Positions 10,291 to 21,835 of a stretch of 64,000 nucleotides of DNA are shown here, one piece after another (the first letter of the stretch is position 1; each line of letters starts with the position of its first letter). The notes beneath the pieces are model-generated. The model did not search any database. It was not told where the DNA came from and saw only the letters and a program-made list of their open reading frames with translations. The stretch comes from Megaleporinus macrocephalus (taxonomy: Eukaryota; Chordata; Actinopteri; Characiformes; Anostomidae), in contig CM038721.1 in assembly GCA_021613375.1 (NCBI GenBank), positions 5,246,486 through 5,310,485 of the forward strand, read 5' to 3'. A program made the translations under genes and the position numbers.

Positions 10291-10399
10291 GACGAAATTG
10301 TTGTCTATCTGAAGGGGGCGCAGTTCCGAGGGTCTACTCAGTATAATATAATATAGTACGTATTATATTATATCTCATCTTCTCAGAAATACCACTTGA

Positions 10400-10600
10400 A
10401 AAATGAATAACATGCACTTACTGGCTGTCTGGCCTTCATTAAGAGAACATTTTGTGATCAATGAGATGGAAAAGGTCCAAAATTGCTTGGAGGAAAATCT
10501 TGTTTCATTAACGAACATTAGAACTGAGAACATTTTCTCTTCCTCCCATAAAACTACAAGGCACATAAATATCACTCCCCATAGGCTTCTACAGAGCACT
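10400..10600 (+). repeat. Dispersed repeat family, diverged copy
   Basis: It shares the order AATGAGATGGAAAAGGTCCA, AAAATTGCTTGGA, then TTCATTAAC with better-preserved copies at 40920-41045 and 47045-47160. There, GACCAATRGRAAYGCTCCAA, AATCAYTTGGA and GGTTCCATTGACTT appear. Family unknown. Confidence 0.5.
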
Positions 10601-11378
10601 GCGTCCAGCTGTGAGCTCATAAAGTGGTCTTATAGAAGCCTGAGCAAAAAAAACAAAACGTATAAAGATTATGAATGAAAGTCAATGACATCACAGGCTC
10701 GTGTCTGGAGTATCGATAAGAAGCTGAACGTTTTCCAGGTGTGTCAGCGTGATGTTCTACTCTGTGATCGTTTTCTGGCCCTATTAGCTGCAGTTAGCCG
10801 AGCTCGTCCTCCTCCTCTTATTGAGTTCTTGACAGTTTCATTTGTCTGAGATCTTCAGACAGGAGCATAATCAGAGCGTTCTGTAGTAATTCTGATTCTG
10901 ACATGTAATTTGCATCATCCTGATTGGAGCCTATTGACTTTCACTTCTCGTTAGCAATGTTAGCTTTTGGATCTGCTGGGAAACGACAGAAGCCGTATAC
11001 AAGCTGAACACGTCACTTTGGTTACTGATCAGCTCCTGTAAAGCGAATTCATGCAAATTCTATGATTTTATGAAGAAGTGCTACAGCAGATGTGGGAATT
11101 CCATACTATATCACTGCATCAGAACCTAATCTTGAAGAACATACTCCTTAGATCTTTTCTCTTAGTCAGTTCATGATGCATTGGATTGGCAGCACCTGTG
11201 AGCATGGGCCCTGCCACAGTGGTCAGTAGGTGTCTACTCCAAGTATGAGCATGCCACGTTTGACTGATCTGGATAGGCCGCAAAGTGAGACAGGCCACGA
11301 AGTGAGGGCCCAAGAAGACGACACCCCAAGAAGATAATTTCCTCACTCTGTTAGCACTTAGGTACCGTAGACTGTCTT
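10601..11378. other. Intergenic, no gene recognised
   Basis: Low-CpG sequence without long frames. The final ~250 bases may be diverged N-terminal Tc1 transposase sequence leading into the relic that follows, but no motif is clear enough to claim. Confidence 0.35.
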
Positions 11379-11634
11379 CTACAGATTTGCAGTCAAGGTT
11401 TGCAGGACGATATGGCCGACGGCTCTCTGCCCAGACAGTCTAGAACAGACTGGACACAGCCTGCATGACTGATCTTCACCATCAGGCCCGTTAGCGCTGG
11501 TGTCGGCAACGCGTGCACTGGAACCTGAGCATGTGGAGGAACGTTATGTTCAGCAAGGAGTCCAGATTCTGCCTACGACGATTGGATCTGTCGTAACTTC
11601 GTTTTTGCTGTCAGAATGAAGAGGAAGACCAGGC

Positions 11635-12018
11635 AGTCATGGCCTGAAGGTTAGAGAAGGTCACCGGTTCATTCCCTGGGACCAGCAGGCCACGACTGAG
11701 GTGCCCTTGAGCAAGGCACATAACCCCAACTGTTCCCCGGGTGCCATGGATAGGCCTGCCCACCACTCCAGGCACGTGTGCTCACTGCCCCCTAGTATGT
11801 TCACTAGTGTGTGTATATGTGGGTGTTTCACTGCCCCCTAGTGTGTTCACTAGTGTGTGTATATATGGGTGTTTCACTGCCCCTAGTGTGTTCACTAGTA
11901 TGTGTATATATGGGTGTTTCACTGCCCCCTAGTATGTTCACTAGTGTGTGTATATGTGTGTGTTTCACTGCACGGATGGGTTAAATGCGGAGGTCAAATT
12001 CCACTGTGTGCAAACACA
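11635..12018 (+). mobile_element. tRNA-derived SINE inserted in the Tc1 relic
   Basis: The pol III B-box-like GGTTCATTCCC lies at 11666-11676. A conserved fish SINE body follows (GAGGTGCCCTTGAGCAAGGC, CAACTGTTCCCCGGGTGCC, GCCCACCACTCC) and then a tail (ATGGGTTAAATGCGGAGGTC, AAATTCCACTGTGTGCA). Between body and tail a ~50-bp segment (ACTGCCCCCTAGTGTGTTCA, then TGTGTATATATGGGTGTTTC) is repeated about four times, so this SINE too has an internal tandem expansion. Confidence 0.8.
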
Positions 12019-12345
12019 TGTGGCTAATTCTAGTTCAAAAATTCCAAAAATTCTAAAATTCGGAGGATAAGCTTTAATTCTTAAGACGGCGGTACCGATG
12101 TTCTCTGAGCTTTCAAACCCTGGTCTCAATCGTGTCTCCAACTGCATTGTCTTTTATAGGCCTGCCGTCCTGCTCCTTCTGGCCCATGTGGTACACCTAG
12201 TCAGTCGTAATTCTCTGGGTGGACAGTGGTTCTCGAATAGAGGTTCCCTAAAATAAGTCACAGCCTTATATGGCAGGGGTCCCAAAAGCCCTGACCTTCC
12301 CCAAGCTCTTTTACCAGATGCTATGGTTTATAAAAAAAATTACAA
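12019..12345. other. Remainder of the insertion within the Tc1 relic
   Basis: Unassigned sequence lies between the SINE tail and the second transposase block. It may be a second insertion or diverged flank. No clear repeat ends are visible. Confidence 0.3.
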
Positions 12346-12781
12346 CAGATCGTAGAGTCAAAGTGTGGAGAAGATGCAGAAAACGCTATGCTGATTGCTG
12401 CACCGGTAGAGTAACATCTTTTGGTGGAGGCAGTGTGATGGTGTGGTGCAGCACCTCCCTCACTGAAAAAAAATCAGGCTTGTCATCATTGGAGGCAATC
12501 TCAATGCAGAGAGATATCAAGATGATAATCTGCCACCCATATCTCCACAGTCTGGTCCTGAACTCTAACCTCCAAGATGCCAACGCTTGTGTCCACAGAC
12601 AACACTAGGAATGGCCTACCAGCAGTCCTGACCTCAACCCCATTGAACACTCGTGGGACGAGCTTGGAGTAAAATGACTTGCGACAAATGCTGCTTGGAG
12701 AATTGGATGCCATCCCACAGCAGTGTGTGACCAGGCTGGTGACCAGTATGAGGAGGAGGTGCCAGGCTGTTGTGGCTCCTT

Positions 12782-13420
12782 TACCATCAACTTCCTTAAC
12801 AGGGCAGTTGTCATCTTGTAGGCCCAATTTCCAAAGGGAGGGGATCATGCTCTGCTTTAGAATGTCACAGTGCTCATGCAGCCCCTGACCATGATGCTAC
12901 CACCACCATGCTTGACTGCAGGCAAGACAAAGTGATCTTGGTACTCCTCACCAGGGTGCTGCCATACATGCTGGACACCATCTGGACCAAATAAGTTTAT
13001 CCTGCTCTCGTCAGCCCAAAGGACATGCTTCCAGTAATCCATGTAAACTGTGGGCTTTCTTGTGTGTCAGCTTGAGAGTAGGCTTCCTTCTGGGACGAGG
13101 GCCATGCAGACCATGTTGGTACAGTGTGCGGCGTATGGTCTGAGCACTGAGAGGCTGACCCCCTAGCCCTTTAACCTCTGCAGCAATGCTGGTAGCACTC
13201 ATATGTCTATTTTAAAAAGCCAACCTCTGGATATAACGCTGAACACATGGACTCAACTTCTTTGGTTGACCATGTGGAAGCCTGTTCCAAGTGGAAAACC
13301 ATTGTAAAGACCTTGACCACTGTGCTGTAGCTCAGTTTCAGGGTGTTAGCAATCTTCTTATAGCCTAGGCCATCTTTGTGGAGAGCAACAATTCTATTTC
13401 TTCCATTCCTAGAGAGCTCT
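12782..13420 (-). pseudogene. Second Tc1-like transposase relic, tail to tail with the first
   Basis: Reading leftward on the minus strand, the order is IVALHKDGLGYKKIANTLKL (paired-like helix-turn-helix), IQRL, MSATSIAAEVKGLGG, AQTIRRTLYQHGLHGPRPRR, MDYWKHVLWADESRINLFG (second catalytic Asp), QHVWQHPGEEY and VKHGGGSIMV.GCMS. MIP and MTTALLRKLMVKE follow near 12850-12782. The DDE C-terminal third is missing because the element ends abruptly against the + strand relic. This is a different Tc1 subfamily from the neighbour. Frameshifts and a lost acidic third motif make it inactive. Confidence 0.85.
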
Positions 13421-14079
13421 TTCCATATATATAATTACTTTGGCAGTGTGTTGGTTTTGTTAAATTCAGTATATACAGTCCATGTCCTTCTTAGCAAAGC
13501 ACAGAAATTAGCAGAACCTGCAGATACGGGTCGAGCGCTAAAGCAAATGTTATTAAAATATATGCAGTGTTTAAATGTTAATGACTTTCATTAAAAATGT
13601 GGCAGTTAATCAAAGAAAGAAGTGTCACCCCAGTAATGCTATAACGTTTCCTGGCAGCAGGTCGTGATGGGAATCCTCCAGAGGCCCTTCTGAACTTGAG
13701 GGTTGTCCTCAGATCAGTGACCCTAAAATCACTCATTACTGCTACTCAGAAAAAAACACAGTTAGATCACAACCTCAGCACTGCGTCTGCCTCCTGTATC
13801 TGGGTGCAGGAAGCCAGGTATGGACTTAATGCATTCATACATCTACTTTAGTAAGGGTTTTTGAGTAAAGGATGATGAAGAATGAAGGAATGTAATATGC
13901 ACTGGGACTCGTTTACATGGGGTAAAGTTCTGCTTCTCTTTTTATTATTCGTTTGTTTTAACCATTTACTTGTTTTAGTGTTCAAGATAGAACCATTGTT
14001 CAAGATAGAACCATTCATTTTTTCCCCCCATAGGAATTACATGGTGGTCTGTCCCTCATAGACATTACATAGAAACTAC
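13421..14079. other. Intergenic, no gene recognised
   Basis: AT-rich sequence with one 72-codon chance frame starting in the Tc1 flank. A short duplicated phrase TTCAAGATAGAACCATT occurs twice near 13981-14016. Nothing else is recognised. Confidence 0.4.
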
Positions 14080-15590
14080 AATGCATATTAGCAAACCCAT
14101 GCTATAAAACAATCTTGGAACTAAACCCATGTTATATTATTTCTATACTAAAAAAAAATTTGAACTAAACCCAGGTTATATTAATACCATACCATAAACC
14201 CAGCCTATTAACTAACCCCAGGATATATTAATCCAATACTATAATACCAACCTCAAAACTAAACCCAGGATATATTAATCCAATACTATAATACCAACCT
14301 TAGAACCAACCCCAGGATATATTAATCCTGTATTATAAAGCCAACCTTAGAACTTACCCCAGGATATATTAATCCAATACTATAAACCCAACCTCGGAAC
14401 TAAACCCAGGTTATATTAATACCATACTGCAAAACCAACCTTAGAACTAACCCCAGGATAAATTAATCCAATACTATAATACCAACCTCGGAACTAACCC
14501 CAGGTTATATTATTCCTATACTATAAAACCAACCTTACAACTAAACCCCAGATTATATTAATACCATACTATAAAACCACCCTTAGAACTAAACCCAGGT
14601 TATATTAATACCATATTATAAAACCAACCTTAGAACTAACCCCAGGTTATATTAATCCTATACTATAAAACCAACCTTAGAAGTAACCCCAGGTTATATT
14701 AATCCTATACTATAAAATCAACTGTAGAACTAACCCTAGGTTATATTAATCCAATACTATAATACCAAACTAAGAACTAACCCCAGGATGTATTAATCCA
14801 ATACTACAATACCAACCTCGGAACTAAACCCAGGTTATATTAATACCCTACCATAAAACCAACCTTAGAACTAACCCCAGGATGTATTAATCCAATACTA
14901 TAATACCAACCTTAGAACTAACCCCAGGATATATTATTCCAATACTATAATACCAACCTCGGAACTAAACCCAGGTTATATTAATACCATACCATTAAAC
15001 CAACCTTAAAACTAACCCCAGGATGTATTAATCCAATACTATAAAACCAACCTTAGAACTAACCCCTAGGATTTATGAATCCAATACTATAAAACCAACC
15101 TCGGAACTAACCCCAGGTTATATTATTCCTATACTATAAAACCAACCTTACAACTAAACCCCAGATTATATTAATACCATACTATAAAACCACCCTTAGA
15201 ACTAAACCTAGGTTATATTTATACCATACTATAAAACCAACCTTAGAACTAACCCCAGGTTATATTAATCCTATGTTATAAAACCACCCTTAGAACTAAC
15301 CTAGGTCATATTAATCCCATGCTATAAAACCAACCTATTAACTAAACCCAGGTTGTATTTATCCTGTATTATAAAACCAACCTTAGAACTAACCCCATGT
15401 TATATTATTCCTATACTATAAAACCAACCTTAAAACTAAACCCAGGATATATTAATCCAATACTATAAAACCAACCTTAGAACTAACCCCAGATTATATT
15501 AATCCCATACTAAAAATTAAAACTTTGAACCCCAGGTTAGATTTATCCTGTGCTGTAAAACAAACCTCATCCCAGGTTATATTAACAGAC
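14080..15590 (+). repeat. ~47-bp AT-rich minisatellite
   Basis: About 32 diverged units carry TTAGAACTAACCCCAGGTTA, TATTAATCC.ATACTATAA and AACCAACC. Unit length varies from 44 to 48 bp, for example the step from 14221 to 14268. Units are 80-95% alike by eye, so the array is older than the 16.3-kb satellite. No source element is visible at its edges. Confidence 0.95.
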
Positions 15591-16299
15591 CCATATAATG
15601 GATTTATATAAACAATCCATAACATTGCATTAAGTTGGTGGTCCAATTGCAAAACATGCTGCTTCACATAAACTGTGTTCCTCTTAACTCACCTAGGATG
15701 AATTTACATCTACAATCCATAATTTCTGTCAAAAACTGAATTTATTTGCATATAAACCCATTTCCATCTGTATACAGAATACCCTTTCACCGCTCGAAGA
15801 TGGATCCAGTAGCGTGGATACGCGTGCTTATAGAGTTCGTTTCAGGTTTACATTGTATCTGACCCAGAAAATGTTGCAGTCTAACATTAATATCATCTCC
15901 AACAATGTGTCAGAGCAATAAATCAAGCAAGCGGTTCGGAAATAAAAAAGCTCAATGATAGCCCTACTCTCCAACTGTTGCCAGCAATTCATACACTCGC
16001 CCCAGCAGGCACGCTTTAAAAGATCTTCAACCCAGCTTCCAAAACAAAGGTGCCTTTGACTCTTTTATTTGGCCTAGTTTCTCAGACAGGGCTATTTGTC
16101 TGTTGGTACCATACTGAGAGGTGGGCTTCAGCGCTGGACCCTCACAATGATGCTGAAAGGTGGGAGGCATTATCTTTCCCCCCGCCCCATTGGAGATGGA
16201 TGCACAGTTCAGAGCCTAAAGAATTTTCATGCTGGAACACTATGGAGTACGCAAAAGCAATACAAACTCATTGTCTTGGCCTCTGTAGTGATGAAATCC
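15591..16299. other. Intergenic, no gene recognised
   Basis: Mostly unique sequence. A 95-codon frame begins at 16050 and runs into the satellite; I do not recognise the product and a second frame overlaps it. It may be the left part of the element that gave rise to the satellite, but no terminal repeat is visible. Confidence 0.35.
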
Positions 16300-19200
16300 T
16301 GGCTAGTATGTCTGAATACTCAGTAGTAAATCAGTAGGCGAGCGCGGCTAGTATGTCTGAATACTCAGTAGTTAATCAGTAGGCGAGCGTGGCTAGTATG
16401 TCTGAATACTCAGTAGTAAATCAGTAGGCGAGCGTGGCTAGTATGTCTGAATACTCAGTAGTAAATCAGTAGGCGAGCGTGGCTAGTATGTCTGAATACT
16501 CAGTAGTAAATCAGTAGGCGAGCGCGGCTAGTATGTCTGAATACTCAGTAGTTAATCAGTAGGCGAGCGTGGCTAGTATGTCTGAATACTCAGTAGTAAA
16601 TCAGTAGGCGAGCGTGGCTAGTATGTCTAAATACACAGTAGTAAATCAGTAGGCGAGCGTGGCTAGTATGTCTGAATACTCAGTAGTAAATCAGTAGGCG
16701 AGCGCGGCTAGTATGTCTGAATACTCAGTAGTAAATCAGTAGGCGAGCGTGGCTAGTATGTCTGAATACTCAGTAGTAAATCAGTAGGCGAGCGTGGCTA
16801 GTATGTCTAAATACACAGTAGTAAATCAGTAGGCGAGCGTGGCTAGTATGTCTGAATACTCAGTAGTAAATCAGTAGGCGAGCGTGGCTAGTATGTCTGA
16901 ATACTCAGTAGTGAAATCAGTAGGCGAGCGTGGCTAGTATGTCTGAATACTCAGTAGTAAATCAGTAGGCGAGCGCGGCTAGTATGTCTGAATACTCAGT
17001 AGTTAATCAGTAGGCGAGCGTGGCTAGTATGTCTGAATACTCAGTAGTAAATCAGTAGGCGAGCGCGGCTAGTATGTCTGAATACTCAGTAGTAAATCAG
17101 TAGGCGAGCGCGGCTAGTATGTCTGAATACTCAGTAGTTAATCAGTAGGCGAGCGCGGCTAGTATGTCTGAATACTCAGTAGTAAATCAGTAGGCGAGCG
17201 TGGCTAGTATGTCTAAATACACAGTAGTAAATCAGTAGGCGAGCGTGGCTAGTATGTCTGAATACTCAGTAGTAAATCAGTAGGCGAGCGCGGCTAGTAT
17301 GTCTGAATACTCAGTAGTAAATCAGTAGGCGAGCGTGGCTAGTATGTCTGAATACTCAGTAGTAAATCAGTAGGCGAGCGTGGCTAGTATGTCTAAATAC
17401 ACAGTAGTAAATCAGTAGGCGAGCGTGGCTAGTATGTCTGAATACTCAGTAGTCTGAATACTCAGTAGTTAATCAGTAGGTGAGCGCGGCTAGTATGTCT
17501 GAATACTCAGTAGTAAATCAGTAGCAAGCGCAGTTAGTATGTCTGAATACTCAGTAGTAAATCAGTAGGTGAGTGTGGCTAGTATGTCTGAATACTCAGT
17601 AGTGAAATCAGTAGGCGAGCGCGGCTAGTATGTCTGAATACTCAGTAGTAAATCAGTAGGCGAGCGTGGCTAGTATGTCTGAATACTCAGTAGTAAATCA
17701 GTAGGCGAGCGTGGCTAGTATGTCTAAATACTCAGTAGTAAATCAGTAGGCGAGCGTGGCTAGTATGTCTAAATACACAGTAGTAAATCAGTAGGCGAGC
17801 GTGGCTAGTATGTCTGAATACTCAGTAGTCTGACTACTCAGTAGTTAATCAGTAGGTGAGCGCGGCTAGTATGTCTGAATACTCAGTAGTAAATCAGTAG
17901 GTGAGCGCGGCTAGTATGTCTGAATACTCAGTAGTAAATCAGTAGCAAGCGCAGCTAGTATGTCTGAATACTCAGTAGTAAATCAGTAGGTGAGTGTGGC
18001 TAGTATGTCTGAATACTCAGTAGTGAAATCAGTAGGTGAGTGTGGCTAGTATGTCTGAATACTCAGTAGTAAATCAGTAGGCGAACGCGGCTAGTATGTC
18101 TAAATACTCAGTAGTAAATCAGTAGGCGAGCGCGGCTAGTATGTCTGAATACTCAGTAGTGAAATCAGTAGGCGAGCGCGGCTAGTATGTCTAAATACTC
18201 AGTAGTAAATCAGTAGGCGAGCGCGGCTAGTATGTCTGAATACTCAGTAGTGAAATCAGTAGGCGAGCGCAGCTAGTATGTCTGAATACTCAGTAGTGAA
18301 ATCAGTAGGCGAGCGCGGCTAGTATGTCTGAATACTCCGTAGTGAAATCAGTAGGCGAGCGCAGCTAGTATGTCTGAATACTCAGTAGTGAAATCAGTAG
18401 GCGAGCGCGGCTAGTATGTCTGAATACTCAGTAGTGAAATCAGTAGGCGAGCGCGGCTAGTATGTCTGAATACTCAGTAGTAAATCAGTAGGCGAGCGCG
18501 GCTAGTATGTCTGAATACTCAGTAGTAAATCAGTAGGCGAGCGCGGCTAGTATGTCTGAATACTCAGTAGTGAAATCAGTAGGCGAGCGCAGCTAGTATG
18601 TCTGAATACTCAGTAGTGAAATCAGTAGGCGAGCGCGGCTAGTATGTCTGAATACTCAGTAGTGAAATCAGTAGGCGAGCGCGGCTAGTATGTCTGAATA
18701 CTCAGTAGTGAAATCAGTAGGCGAGCGCAGCTAGTATGTCTGAATACTCAGTAGTGAAATCAGTAGGCGAGCGCGGCTAGTATGTCTGAATACTCAGTAG
18801 TAAATCAGTAGGCGAGCGCGGCTAGTATGTCTGAATACTCAGTAGTGAAATCAGTAGGCGAGCGCAGCTAGTATGTCTGAATACTCCGTAGTGAAATCAG
18901 TAGGCGAGCGCAGCTAGTATGTCTGAATACTCAGTAGTGAAATCAGCAGGCGAGCGCGGCTAGTATGTCTGAATACTCAGTAGTGAAATCAGTAGGCGAG
19001 CGCGGCTAGTATGTCTGAATACTCAGTAGTGAAATCAGTAGGCGAGCGCAGCTAGTATGTCTGAATACTCAGTAGTGAAATCAGTAGATGAGCGCGGCTA
19101 GTATGTCTGAATACTCAGTAGTAAATCAGTAGGCGAGCGCGGCTAGTATGTCTGAATACTCAGTAGTAAATCAGTAGGCGAGCGTGGCTAGTATGTCTAA

Positions 19201-19317
19201 ATACTCAGTGGTAAATCAGTAGGCGAGTGCGGATAGTATGTCTGAATACTCAGTAGTGAAATCAGTAGGCGAGTGTGGCTAGTATGTCTAAATACTCAGT
19301 AGTAAATCAGTAGGCGA
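16300..19317 (+). repeat. 45/46-bp satellite, about 67 copies
   Basis: The unit contains TAGTATGTCTGAATACTCAG, TAGTAAATCAGTAGGCGAGC and GTGGC. A 46-bp form with TGAAATCAG dominates after ~18100. A TCTAAATACACAG variant recurs exactly 180 bp apart (16625 and 16805; 17211 and 17391), showing a four-unit higher-order repeat. Units are very similar, so the array is recent. It ends at a MITE-like segment that carries the same TAGTAGGCGA word. Confidence 0.97.
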
Positions 19318-19800
19318 GGCACAGCACACTGTGTATCCCATGATTCACCTGGAGTCGTGGATGAATTCAAAGTGGAGTAAATAAACGGTGTAAAGCTGAA
19401 CGTCGGCTGTGTGTACGTAGCTACTGCTAGTGAACTGCCGCTACAGAAGTTAGCGCTACTGCTGAGATAAACAATGATTACATTCCTCCCGTTTCATCTT
19501 CTCTGATCTACAGCTCCACACCGTCTGATACATAATCAGATAAAAACTCAGATCAGAGTCACTAAAAGATCTAAATCTGTCAGTAAACAAGCTTTTAAAT
19601 GAATAGCAGGACTTTTACGGTGGTGGTCTGACGTCTTGCATCACAGGACGCTGGTAATATGGTGGACGTAGTACGTCTGAGATTGTGTAGTACTAAAACT
19701 CTCCTACTGATATTATCTACTAGTCTACCGCTCGAGCAGAACGTACTGACTCTAATCCAGTACCTACTGAATAGTAGGCGATTTCGGACACAACCTAAGT
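19318..19800 (+). mobile_element. Right portion of a MITE-like element adjoining the satellite
   Basis: The segment ends in CTACTGAATAGTAGGCGATT then TCGGACACAACC. That resembles the terminal repeats (GTGTCTCAAATCCTA type) of fish non-autonomous transposons. The satellite unit holds the related CAGTAG...CAGTAGGCGA. I infer that the satellite amplified the opposite, subterminal side of this element. The left terminus was not found. Confidence 0.45.
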
Positions 19801-20012
19801 GTTCCTGTCAACGTCCTCCCAGGAACGGAGCAATTAGTAGGGTTGAAGAAATCCCCTTCACTCTTAGCACCTGTCGCCCCACTGAGGATGTTCACTACTG
19901 TTCAAAAAGTGAAAATATCTTGATACATTGAGCTGCTGGCTTGCGGTGGAGGCATGGTCATGCAGGGTGGCCATACAAAGAGGCTCACAGAAGGTGCCAC
20001 ACTCACAGTATC

Positions 20013-20620
20013 CATCCATCCATCCATTATCTACCACTTTTCCAGGGATCCGGGTCACGGGGGTAGCAGTCTAAGCAGAGAAACCCAGACTTCCTTCTCC
20101 CCAGCCACCTCCTCTAGCTCCTCCGGGGGAATACCGAGGTGTTCCCAGACCAACCAAGAGATATAATCCCTCCAGGTCTTCTTTGGGTTCTCCTCCCAGT
20201 TGGACATGTCCAGAGCACCTCCAGGAGGCATCCTAACCAGATGCACAAACCACCTCAGCAGGTTCCTCTCAATGTGGAGGAGTAGCAGCTCAACTCTGAG
20301 CCTCTCCCCGTATAATCAAGCTCCTCACCCTATCTTTGAGGGTAGGACCCGACCAGAGAAATCTCATTTCAGCAGCTTGTATCTGCGATCTCGTTCTTTC
20401 GGTCACTACCCAGAGCTCCTGACCATACAGGTGAGAGTAGAAACATAGATTGACCAGTAAATTGAGAGCTTTGCCTTTTGGCTCAGCTCTCTCTTCACCA
20501 GGACAGACCTCACCTTCCGCTCCATCCTTCCTTCCCTCACTCGTGACCAAGACCCTGAGATACTTAAACTCCTCCACTTGAGGCAGGAGATCATTTCCAC
20601 CTTGGAGAGGGAACTCCCTT
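20013..20620 (-). pseudogene. 5'-truncated LINE, C-terminal end of the reverse transcriptase ORF
   Basis: Minus-strand fragments read in order VEEFKYLRVLVTSEG-like, KRELSQKAKLSIYWSIYV, ELWVVTERTRSQIQAAEMRF, HLVRMPPGG, TWRDYISWLVWEHLGIPPEE and LEEVAGEKEVW. This is the conserved tail of a common fish non-LTR retrotransposon, downstream of the RT catalytic core. The 3' end is a (TGGA)n tail, seen on + as CATCCATCCATCCATT near 20011-20027. Several frameshifts, and the RT YxDD core is absent, so it is a dead 5'-truncated insertion. I leave the clade unnamed. Confidence 0.85.
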
Positions 20621-21334
20621 CAGTTGAGGGGTGGACTTAGTTGTAGTGAGTTGGGGGTTACAGTCCTGTTTCAATTGCTTTTCAATGACCCCTGCACATG
20701 TTAATGCCACACCGTGTCCCCTCACGATCGGAAAGAGAATCGTACCTCCACATCCTTAAATGTGGATAGCAGGGAGGTCCAGCCAAGTCCAAACAAGGAC
20801 GGCAGAAGAAGAAGCAATGTGGTCAGTACTGTGGAAGAATTCAGCAGCAAGGTTCAACCTTGGAGAAGTCCAGCTGGAGGATTCCTGGACGATTGGTGGT
20901 GTTGACTGCGGCCCTCCAGCGATGCTTCAAGCATGCCTCGGCAGCGTGGTTGCCCGAGACCAGGAGTCAAGTCTCCAACATGCATGAACAGCACTCTGGC
21001 TGGCAGTGGAGCCCAGATAGCCTGCAGATGTGGGCAACATCTGGCAAAGATACAGCACTGCAGGCCCACTGTGGACCAACGTTGGCCCACATATATAAGA
21101 ACCCACATGATACATATGTTCCGAAACAGAGCTGGTCCTCCAGATGTGGTTGTGGTCTGGCTGCCTTCTGGCCCATGTCATCCCTGAGGTATGGGTTAAT
21201 TCAGGTTAGGATGAAGTCATGATTACATGGTGGTAGACGGGCCAGATGAAAGAAAGAAATATAGGCCAGAACTGGGTCAAGACTGGTTTGCTACCTGCTG
21301 ATGTGTTCAATAAAAAAGCATTCGCTATAACTGA
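20621..21334. other. Intergenic, no gene recognised
   Basis: Moderately GC-rich. Frames of 60-120 codons overlap in four or five readings between 20850 and 21220. None is recognised, and their overlap argues against a gene. It may be an unclassified repeat. Confidence 0.35.
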
Positions 21335-21835
21335 CCTATACACATCTGTGCAAAGGTCTTTGGCACCTGAGCTGATAGTTTAAAAGCCTTTATCTGATTA
21401 ATAAGTGTGTGTTCACCAGTAAGAACAGCAGATCTGATTAGAACAGATGTAAATAATCATACATACAATACAAAGTAACATGAATATGTTATTGTGAGAG
21501 AAGTAGATCAGATCTTGATCCAGTTTGAAGAACAAAGTTAGGTTCCAGATTTCTCCTGGACGCCCAAGACATTGTATGAATGTATTCAGTTCCTTTAGCA
21601 GCAAATCTTGATTTAGCTTAATGAAGTACTGAGCAGTCAAAGCAGGTATTAGATGAGAACTGTAAATAATACTGGGTTGTTTCCACAAGGAGAAGCTTGG
21701 AAAGGGTTAAATAAGAATACTGATGTATGGAAAAGCACTACTTACTGTTTGAACATTAAAAGTGTTTTGCTGAGCCAATAAAAAAGAGGTTTTTAAATAG
21801 AATAGTGCCTCAAACCTTTGAACAGCACAGCAAAC
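21335..21835 (-). mobile_element. ~0.5-kb non-autonomous transposon, copy 1 (inverted)
   Basis: It matches 47178-47690 and 61400-61920 in reverse orientation. Its ends carry TGTGCAAAGGTCTTTGGCAC and, inverted, GTGCCTCAAACCTTTGAACA, a known kind of fish Tc1/mariner-type terminus. Inside lies a 91-codon frame (21413-21688, minus) with LNQDLLLKELNTFIQCLGRP, also present in the other two copies. Confidence 0.75.

Larger units (their letters stand above)
11380..12781 (+). pseudogene. Tc1/mariner transposase relic, split by a SINE-bearing insertion
   Basis: Two blocks together follow a Tc1-type DDE transposase, which cuts and pastes its own DNA at TA sites. Block 1 (11380-11590) has RLSAQTV, NRL and WNLSMWRNVMFSKESRFCL, the region of the second catalytic Asp; here the usual DE reads KE. 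Block 2 (12346-12781) continues with VKVWRRCRKRYADCC, VTSFGGGSVMVW, PYLHSL, SPDLNPIEH.WDEL (third catalytic position) and AIPQQCVTRLVTSMRRRCQ. About 750 bases, including a SINE, separate them at a point where the family protein is continuous. Stops and frameshifts show it is dead. That it is a single element is inferred. Confidence 0.85.

Noticed and set aside
10375..10678. Overlapping 81- and 91-codon frames on opposite strands
   Set aside because: They fall in a diverged dispersed repeat and have no recognisable domain.
16050..16337. 95-codon frame upstream of the 45-bp satellite
   Set aside because: Product not recognised, a second frame overlaps, and the 3' end is satellite sequence.
16300..19317. 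CRISPR-like array because of regular spacing
   Set aside because: The whole 45-bp unit repeats with no unique spacers, in a vertebrate context; it is a satellite.
20850..21222. Cluster of 60-120 codon frames in five readings
   Set aside because: Overlap of so many frames indicates low stop density in GC-richer DNA, not a gene.
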